This document shows positions 55,543 to 64,000 of a DNA stretch of 64,000 nt, piece after piece. The notes below the pieces were generated by a model. That model worked only from the letters and a program-made list of their open reading frames with translations, ran no database searches and was not told the DNA's origin. A program made the position numbers and the translations under genes. How positions within the stretch are numbered: position 1 is the first letter of the stretch; every line of letters starts with the position of its first letter. Source of the stretch: Alentia gelatinosa (Eukaryota > Annelida > Polychaeta > Phyllodocida > Polynoidae); the NCBI GenBank assembly GCA_950022655.1, contig OX465580.1, forward strand, positions 99,838,797-99,902,796. The letters run 5' to 3'.

Positions 55543-58154
55543 CGGTGGGAGGGGTTTACCCATATAACTAATATTCCTCAAACTCTTGCTTGATTTTCGA
55601 GTTCATGTTCTACATATATGCTACCTTAGTAATGGGTATCAACTCCGTTTACACAAAGGTACGCACCACTACAATGCCATTCAACACCATGCTACAGTTA
55701 TGCAGGTATGTGTTTGATTTTCCTCCAACATACCTCTGGAAAATACCTGGCAACCTTTCAAGTAGAGACGTCAGTGGCTGAACTATCCTACGCCTTTGGA
55801 GAAACATGCTGACATTTGAGAGAGGTAGCTCTGTATATGGTGAGCACGACCCTCGTCTGAACCCCACCATGGCCACGAACACTCGACCAGCAGGGGGGGT
55901 TCTGCCACTTTTCCACCTTGTCAGTTCCCATGGATCACGCAGAGAGGGGAGGTATAGCGTAGAGTTAGAGACCGTGAGACCATGCCCTACCCCGGGGAGG
56001 AGGATAAAGTTTCACCGGAGAGGGAAACTCGCAGCTTCTTCCTGTAAATAACCGGGGGTTTCTATCCATCTCCTTCTCATGCCCGACACGTCAGTTCTCG
56101 TCAAAGCCTATACCAGTTACGCTTTTCAACGTCAGCCTGAGGTATTTCTACACAAAGGATAGACTCTCCTTCCGCTAGAATTATCCTCTGAATGTTCAGA
56201 ATTGAAATAATAGATAGAATGAATCTCAAACCAGGGGCCGACAAATCCCCGAATTAAATGTAAAATTTGGTTCATTAGCCATAGTGTTAGGTATTTCTAA
56301 TCATATAATGTATCGGGAGGTACTTGATGGTAAATCGGTGGCAGTGGGTGCATGGTTTAACTATCATTGAAAATCAATAGGCAAGGATTTGATTGAATGT
56401 AATTTACCCCATCTTACTTTCCATATACCAGAATTGCTCTATAGGAACGTAGGTCAAAACGGTTGTGCTGCCAAGGAAGATAGCGCGGAGCAGAAACCAG
56501 GAGAAGCATACCTCCCTCTCCTTCTCAGCAGGTTCGTATCATAAATTATGAGCTGAAAATCGAGGGCTTCTTTTGGATGGACGTTTTTGTGGGAGTGGGA
56601 GGTACTAGACGCGTGCCTGGGTCAACTATTTGCTCACAACTTCCAATAACTGCCACGGAGAATAATCTTCAACATTAGTCTACAGTTGCATGTAGTTTAC
56701 GTTCTTTCTACATGTGCGCACGTGCGTATAAACGTGCACTATTTGGACTGTGCATGCTATTTAACTTAAATGTCAATTATATTCCCATGTATTCATTTCC
56801 TATTGATTACCTATCACGTAGGATAACTGAAGATTTTGTATTTCAAGTAACAGCTAACCTTGCGATGGGTTTTCAGATATAGTCCTGCTACACAGATGGC
56901 CTTTCATACAGACACATTGTAATAGGCACATCGCAATAGTTGGATATTTATACTTGAGTGGCCTGCTTCCATCAGGTTAACAAATAGCCTATTGCCAGGT
57001 GTATGAATGTTGCATTTGCGAACGTGACAGGACTTCCGGTCTGCATCAACCATAGAGCTTCTGACAATGGTTTCTCTCAGCTTTTTCCAACCTCACGATG
57101 TCGGCTTATCTAGGTCTCTTTTTCTCTCCGTTGTCTCTCCTTCTCAATCTGTTTTTTTTTATTTGTATCCGTATCTCTATGTTTTTTTCTTTTTTATCCT
57201 CAGAGCTAGAAATAGGGTAAGATTGAATAGATGAATATATAATTAAGAGGGAAAGGAAACAGCACTGAATAGGCGACAATCGTTACGGACATCACGGTAA
57301 GAGGGTGTTTGTTATCTAGGCAAGGATATATCTATAGATCTAGTTAGAAAAGGATAATAGGGGGCCTTTAGCTATAATCATGTATTGATATGATGTTTGA
57401 CTGTTTCCCTTATTGCACTCGGCCGGGAGCTACCAGAAATCCAAATAAGAAATGTTCTCTTTCTTCGTCACCTATATACTCATTTTGTGCCCCCCTATTC
57501 TATTATCATATACCTACGGCCGAACGTCTATGAAATACTAACCGCTGCTAGGGTTGCAGCATGACTATTGTTCAGGCTAACTGTGATGTAGTGAATGGGC
57601 TATAAATTGATGACTTAATAAGTGAATAAAATGTCTTTTGTCATAGACTATAGGTATTTGATAATTATTAGGAAAACCTAATCCGTAGAGATGTCATTCT
57701 TCTGGCGTCGGGATGTATGTAATACGACACAAGAGACATCGAATGGCTATCCCTACGGGCTCAGTAACTGGGCCCAGTAATAGTATTTCTGATAGCTTTA
57801 TCAAATTGCAAATATTTCTGGCTCTATTACCCATGATACAAACCTTACCAGAAGGTCATACTATACTGCCTTTTGTTTTCCGTAGTCTGATCGAAAAGAT
57901 CTTTATTCTACGTTTGCTTTCAGCCTTTTTTCGAATTCGCTTTTTAAAGGGCGTCACAATATCTATTTCGAATACGTTGGTTATCAATAGCACTGTCCAC
58001 TGGCTGGTCTCAGTGATGGATGCCTCCCGTTTGGACCTCTGCAATATCAATGCCATGGTAAAGGTTTGTCACACAACGCTTCCCAATTTCATTATGTTTC
58101 TCTTTCTGGGTATATAATTATGTTTTACTTTGGCCAAAATCCCTTCATGTCTGG
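55542..58154. other. Intergenic, no recognisable gene
   Basis: The frame 57713-58117 (134 codons) is hydrophobic and has no recognisable domain. A poly-T-rich stretch lies near 57150-57200. Confidence 0.45.
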
Positions 58155-58448
58155 ATGCTAGTGTTGAATCGGTTTTGCTTTCTCTCGGTTTTGCATCTCT
58201 CGTTTGCAGTAGTCCTTCCATATCCAACTAAGATTGGACCCCCTCTTAGTATCATCTTGATTCAGCTTCTTTCATTAGAGTGCTGTCATGTTAAACGACC
58301 TATTCTTAACTGTAAATACAAACACTGTGGGGATGAGGGGCACTTAGCATGGCCATTAGCTCATTTAGCGACGACACCTATCAGGTATAGTCTGAGAAAT
58401 GCACTACTTCTTAGTAAGCTGCATCTTAACCTGTCAGGTCTGAGGTAA
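58155..58448 (+). pseudogene. Possible zinc-knuckle relic of a LINE ORF1
   Basis: The open frame contains KHCGDEGHLAWP (around 58320-58355), preceded by ECCHVKRPI and, further up, KIGPPLSII. Together they are reminiscent of the paired CCHC knuckles and the preceding R/K-PP segment in ORF1 (gag-like) proteins of Jockey/CR1-type LINEs. Several cysteines are missing. It lies about 470 bp upstream of the LINE RT at 58922, so it could be the same degraded insertion with the endonuclease region deleted. The evidence is weak. Confidence 0.25.
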
Positions 58449-58921
58449 TAAGGAAGGCGATGAGGATGTAAGCCGAGTCATCCAAGTACATTCACCACCC
58501 TTTCCACTCTCGCCAAGAGATAAAAGGCGCACTGCATCGCTCAGTACGCGTCTAGTACTGGCAGACTGTGACACCAAAAAAAAGATTCACAAAAGGCTCA
58601 TATTTCAATAATTCATTCATCTAATTCCAAAATTCATGCTAAGGATCAAGACCAAAGCATAATTGTCTGTGGTTATTGCTACTTTTCCTTTCAATAGCTC
58701 GCTGAACTCACATGTACATTGTAAATGGTCTCATATGTTCTCTGACCGCCACATTTTCTACTACGGTTTACAACATTATAATGTCACTACATCAGCAATT
58801 TCGATAGCACATATTTCTAGAGGAATTCAAAGATGATGAGTAAACTGTTCGCAATGATGTAACTTAAGAGCGCCAGTTATGCCGGCTATGGGGTGGGTAA
58901 ATTTGAAAGGCCAGGGCAGAG

Positions 58922-60318
58922 GAAATAACACATTTATTTAATCGCTCGTTCGAAACTGGGATTGTACCTAATCTGTGGAAAATTGGGACCATTATTCCAA
59001 TACCTAAGGGAGGTAACTCACACGATGTAGGCAATTGGAGACCCATAAGCATACTGCCAACACCTGTAAAAATGATCGAAAAAGTTTTTCATGAGCGAAC
59101 TAATACCTGGTTGAACGAAACAAACTTCTTTACGGACAGACAATTTGGGTTCAGAGATAAGTTGGGGACCGAGGACGCGATATTAGATTTTATTGGTGAC
59201 TTATATTTAGCAAGAGACTGATCATATGTAACGGCAGCGTGCTACATTGATATATCCAAAGCTTTCGACAGCGTGTCACATAAGCTTTTACTGCTAAAAC
59301 TAGAGAAAATAGCCCTGTTTCCGCAAAATTATTTAGAATGGACCAGAAACTACTTGATGGATCGTCAACAGAAAGTATTAGTAAATGGCCAATGTTCCTC
59401 CAATCTCTGCCTGCTGAATATGGAGTGCCCCAAGGCTCTGTCTTGGGGCCGTTATTCTTTATATGCTTTATCAATGATATGTGTGACCGACTACAAAACT
59501 GTGTAGGTACCCAGTATGCGGACGACCTGGTGATATATAGTGTAGGTAGTAATCCGGTACCAGTGGAACAACATTTGCAAGAAGCCACCAATCAGATATA
59601 TGAATGGTGTGACTCAAATGGCCTCCAGTTGAATGCCAAGAAAACATGTAGTATATGGTACGCAACACAAACTAGACTAAAACACTTACAGGATCTAAAA
59701 ATCAAATGTGGCGCCGACTTGGTCTCTTGTAAAAGCTCATACAACTATCTTGGCTTGATTATTGATCAACAGCTAAACTTCTCATCAAACATAAGTAAAG
59801 TAGTGAACTCCGCCAGCCGCAAGATCTTTAAGCTAGGTAAGTTCAGGAAGGCACTAACCGAAGAAGTGGCAAATATGGTGTATAGAGTAACAATAAGACC
59901 AGTTATGGAATATTGTAGTTTCACTGTCGGAGGAGCACTGCAAAAGGACATAACAAGACTTGACAGGCTACAAAACCGAGCATTGAGAATTATACTAGGT
60001 GGGAACTATTTTGCAAGAACATCAGTATATGACTTACATAGGTTAACCGGGGTAGAACCATTAGAAATATGGAGAAGGAGACAACTTGCAAAGATCATGT
60101 TTAAGAAATCAAAGACAGCTACAACACTAGACACTAGAACGCGCAACACCCGCAGTGATAATAAGATTCAATTCCATAAACATAGACATCTCACAGCAAA
60201 ATACGAAAAATCGCCAGAGTACAGGGGTAATAAGGAATGGGAAGCTTTAGATCCCAGTATCCAAAAGCTAGAAACGGTAGCATGCTTCAAAAGAGCGATA
60301 ATGGAGGTTATAAAGTAA
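58922..60318 (+). pseudogene. LINE (CR1/Jockey group-like) reverse transcriptase, 5'-truncated and broken
   Basis: The frame-2 section (58922 to about 59405) encodes the RT N-terminal part: LFNRSFETG, NWRPISIL (59033 onward), QFGFRDKLGTEDAI and YIDISKAFDSVSHKLLL, the last with the first catalytic Asp. It is interrupted by a TGA at 59219-59221. Near 59405-59420 the reading moves to frame 1, as after loss of one base, and continues with GVPQGSVLGPLFF, the YADD box (59515-59526), the thumb and a C-terminal region (LDRLQNRALRIILGG, LTGVEPLEIWRRRQLA) to a TAA at 60316-60318. The apurinic endonuclease domain expected upstream is absent. The element is therefore inactive in itself, though most of the RT is well kept, which suggests moderate age. 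The clade is inferred from motif style only. Confidence 0.85.
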
Positions 60319-60700
60319 GAACACACTAATGCCGATACAGGATTTGCTAGGGGAATTGGGACGCCTGGCTTAGAAGCAGGAGTCTATGCACGTATGCACC
60401 TACATACATGTAAAGGGAGAGGATGACAACTATTATACTGCCCTGGCCTTGTGGTATGGCAGCATCATAGCTTAGACTAGACTCCTATGAATTACCTCGT
60501 ATTAAATCCATATCGAGTAGCAAGGTTTTCTTATGTAACACCTGTGTATGAACATTATATGTATCATATCACCCTCATTACCATACTTCATACCCCACAA
60601 TCACCGAAGACCTAGATGTAACTCTGGAATACAAGGATTACTGTACAACAGGAAGACCTGACCAAGTCAGATGTTGACAATAAAATAATTTAAAAAAAAT
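60319..60700 (+). other. LINE 3' untranslated region
   Basis: Non-coding tail between the RT stop and the A-rich end near 60700. No second LINE copy with this tail is present in the window to fix its end. Confidence 0.5.
60679..60684 (+). terminator. Polyadenylation-type signal at the LINE 3' end
   Basis: AATAAA, followed by ATAATTTAAAAAAAATTT, where the inserted copy probably ends. Confidence 0.45.
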
Positions 60701-60714
60701 TTAAGAAATGTAGA

Positions 60715-60880
60715 TAGGCATGGGAGGATAGGCAGGGTGGCAGTGTGGGTAGATGGGCATGCGAGCGTGGACATGGGGAAGGGGTGGGGGTAAAACGGGC
60801 ATGCGTGGGTGGAGTGTGAACGACGGAGGAAATGGGCACGAGAGGATGGGCAGGGGAATGGGTATGCAGGGGGTGGCGCC
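60715..60880 (+). repeat. G-rich imperfect repeat
   Basis: Words of the form GATGGGCATG, GGGCAGGGG and GGGGTGGGGG give a strongly G-biased plus strand, similar in style to 19030-19560. The opposing open frames are compositional. Confidence 0.55.
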
Positions 60881-60886
60881 AACGAC

Positions 60887-60908
60887 GGGCGATGTTATAA
60901 CATCGCCC
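60887..60908. repeat. Perfect 22-bp palindrome
   Basis: GGGCGATGTTA followed directly by its exact complement TAACATCGCCC, with no loop. It is flanked by the G-rich repeat. Confidence 0.8.
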
Positions 60909-63900
60909 TTCCATGGACCAAGCGTTCACATTTTCACAGCAAAGTGCACTTAGCCAACCTGCTCGCCCATCCCACAAGGTATAACCGGGGAGGCTCTGCT
61001 TTTATCCCATTTCCATATTTGACGCCCGCTGTGCCAATAGCCCCACCCCTACCGGCTTACACACACCTCATACTTACGTGGAATGCCCTCACTCTCTATT
61101 TCCCCTCTCCTAGCTTGTAGGGGAAGTGCTTCAGAGAGCCTTGATCATGGAGTCCCTTTACTATAGTCATTGCCATATGAGCCCCATGCCCAGATTCCCC
61201 GATCGCTCTGCACTGATATAGAATATCCCCAGTCTCATAGAGCCTCTTCCTGCACGGCGAGTAATCCCGAATACCTTCCGACACATCGCCCTCTACATCC
61301 AGAGTTTTCGCGAATAGTGTTATATCGGGTTGAATTCTCTCATAATCGGGGATCAATGGGGAAAACACCATCTGGATCAGTAACTCATTTCAGGCCAACA
61401 ATTCAAACCATTTTCATAAAAGCAATATTGGTTATATCAGTAATATTCAATGAATAAGTCAACATCTAGAATCGGGATATGCAGTTTCCAGGGCATTATT
61501 GAATGAATGTATATATTATAACCCTGTCTTTATAGGCAGTGCGCATATTTGTTGACAGAGTTTCAGTATGTGCCACAGACTGATATCGTTTTAACTAATC
61601 TTCTTTTTTAACATTTTTCAATAGTACCATAGGGCAAATAGCTCTGCAATCTTTATCTAGTTTTTGAAGATTGCAGATGGCGTTTCTCTGAATTTGCCAT
61701 AATTCAGATTGAATTTTAACGACAACTCTAGCATGTTAGCCCAATATTGTTGAGATCCATTAGCAGCTTGGTTATGTTACGTATAGTATTGATTGTTTGA
61801 TTTAAGGTAGATTTATACATATTTTACGACTTAGGGTATCCTCAACCAATTAATCAATCATTGGTATGTAAAATAAAGAATATATGTATGTGAGTCCACG
61901 CTATGTACTGTTTTACCAGTTGTGCATACTTACTGGCAGAACAGCCATTAGTAAATGTTTAAGCGATCCCAGAATATATATCCTCAGCATACAAAAGGAA
62001 AGTGTCCCTCGTCTTAACAAGGAGATATTTAGACAGGCAATTGTCAGTTTCTAACATTCTTTCATTAATTTACTATTGCCTCTAGGCATCCTATAAATTC
62101 TTGCTTCCTAGACTCTCTTATAGAGTTGAGCGGTATGCACAGTACATCCCGTGCGAATTCTATAAATATTTCCCATTTCTAAAGGTGACATCCTAGAGGC
62201 CAAATTAATGAGAGAGCTAGCAAAGGAGGCTGACATTTGTATGGCATTCTAGTAACAGAGCAGAATAAGAGATAAAAAAAGCTCTGTATATCCTGGAAGA
62301 ACATATCAGCAGACTACCCTAGACTGTGGCAAATATTGCCATGATTACCATGGACACTTGGGAGGCACTTGAGAAAAACACGCAGACAGCTTGATATAGA
62401 AGGCTGAGTCACCTAAATGGGCCAGCCTTAGCACTGTTAGGCATAATCGTTTCGTCGAGGGGAGTGCTTTGTGGCAATGGATCTAGCTAAAACGCAAAGC
62501 TTTGAAAGTGTCAGGCAAAAAGGTCTGATGTGGAGTGGGAGCTGCTCTAGACAACGCCTATGAGCCACTTCCATGTACGACAGCTACAATCCGGTTATAG
62601 TTATTTTTGGTTGCAGAGCGGTGTTAAATGGACGAAGATATATAGCAGATAGGAATGGCGAGATGGAATACATTCAGGGATTAGACACTAAAATGGTGGG
62701 AAAATATGATTTATAAAGTGGAAGAAAGTGTATACTTACCCACAAACAGAATTAGAGGATATAGATGGGTGATGATCAGGAACAAAAGCGCTATAAATGA
62801 ATCTGGGGAAGGATTTCGTATTTTTCTGTTAACATGAATGGGGATGGGCAATATTGAAATATGACCAGTTTGCTGGGTCCCTCACAACCTAATGCAACCT
62901 GACACACAGGATCCGAAAGAACATGAATTCTGCTTGGAAAATAGGTAAATTGCAGGAAGGAAAAGTAAAAGGAAGTAATATGAGATCGCTGTTGTAACCA
63001 TTGGGGACAAGAAAAAAAGAACCAGGAAAGTGATGTTCGTTATTGGGAGATATTACATTTAAAGGTCAAATTACATTGGCCCATGAGTATTAGAATTGAT
63101 CTCAATGAGGTCATCCAAGCTCTCCCCTTCGTCCATCATACTTGATTGAACCACAGCATCAATACACTTAAAAACATAAGGCACTAACATGTTCTCCTCA
63201 CCTTATCAAAACCAAGCTTCATGATGTAGTATTCATCCTTTTTGACATACAGTGTCCACCTATTGTCCAAACTTTCTCCAACCTATTCCCGTCTTTCTAC
63301 ATGCTTGTAATTTCCATTTTCAATCTGTTTGTATTGCCTTACAGGCTATACATTTGCCTTTTCGTTCTGCCTCATAATTTTCTCACCATCTTTTTCTCTG
63401 CTCACACTTTTCGTCCTTTCCGGCTAAGTTATTCTGCCTTTCTTCTCTGTATGTGTGTTTGTAAATCTATACGAAATTGTTCTAACCATCGTTTACTTTC
63501 CAACATCCTGTAACATTTCCTATCCAGCCCCTATAGTTAGGTCCGTTTTACATATCTGTTCATCTAAATCATAGAGCACCCCCTCTCCACACGTTACTAC
63601 CATTCACCTTTTCGATCCCCTTCTTTCGTGTTTTCGTTCGCCCCCTTCTGATGGTTGTACGACACTCCTAGTTGTATAGTCCTAGCCATCAGGGTCACAG
63701 GCACCCAACTGGCGGCCCTATGACCACTAAAAAGGCTTCTATCCAGGGTGAACCAGAAACACCCTCTCATCAGGGCAGCCGGCGGCGTTTGTGTCGGCGC
63801 CGTTGATTGGCTGGTGAGGGGCACGATTCTGCGGACTATTTTTCTCGTTACATGCGGCCCTAGGACCCACAGGCAATCCGCCAGGGGGCAGCACGGCATT

Positions 63901-64000
63901 CTCTCATTATTAGCAGCCGAGGTATCTGTGTGGGCAAAAACAGTGTGGGGGGTCGGCACCTCAGCCAGGTCTCAGACAACAGGCCACCAATTAACGCAAG
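60909..64000. other. Intergenic, no recognisable gene
   Basis: Open frames at 61096-61371 (minus) and 63597-63959 (minus) show no domain or coding bias that I can defend. No repeat boundary was recognised. Confidence 0.45.

Noticed and set aside
55372..55581. Thr-His and Cys-Val repeat frames on both strands
   Set aside because: Artefacts of the (GT)n microsatellite.

Overview
The window looks like repeat-rich, intergenic DNA from an animal, probably a marine invertebrate; the species cannot be read from the sequence. The grounds are the lack of any bacterial-style gene packing, many dinucleotide microsatellites, several families of short inverted-repeat transposons, LINE remnants, and a complete tyrosine-recombinase retrotransposon. 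I recognise no host protein-coding gene, no intact tRNA or rRNA gene and no CRISPR array. Almost all open frames of 60-190 codons look like chance frames in low-complexity or repeat DNA.

The centrepiece is 47377-51901, a 4.5 kb DIRS-order retrotransposon of the Ngaro/PAT type. It has the order A1 - gag - reverse transcriptase/RNase H - tyrosine recombinase - B1 - A2 - B2. The two A repeats (218 bp) and the two B repeats (102 bp) each read as identical, all catalytic motifs are present, and the insertion therefore looks recent. Gag and Pol lie in one reading frame separated by a single TGA, and the Pol frame has no ATG for about 500 nt after it, which suggests stop-codon readthrough. The B1/A2 junction shares an ATAT tetranucleotide, the likely crossover sequence for integration of a circular intermediate.

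Elsewhere by region: 1-1021 is the window-truncated end of a foldback transposon with nested relatives; a short relative lies at 41621-41901. Positions 6195-7519 hold an inverted-repeat transposon that contains a second, perfectly bounded 454-bp MITE (6721-7174) and a degenerate tRNA-like stretch. A TTAA-flanked element lies at 13165-13519, with likely relatives at 17820 and 33275. A third inverted-repeat family has members at 31247, 32900 and 42467. A 220-230 bp interspersed repeat occurs at 29758 and, inverted, at 46771. Two LINE remnants are visible: a degraded one at 30320-30656 and a better preserved but broken one at 58922-60318 with a 3' tail ending near 60700.

Tandem arrays include a 169-bp dimer (27932-28269), a 65/71-bp alternating array with a 136-bp higher-order period (29117-29470) and a 63-bp minisatellite (37250-37722). 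A GC- and trinucleotide-rich block at 25560-26830 is the best candidate for an unannotated promoter or CpG-island-like region, but no coding exon could be assigned to it. The parts do not form a pathway; the layout is one of successive, sometimes nested, transposon insertions in a gene-poor region.
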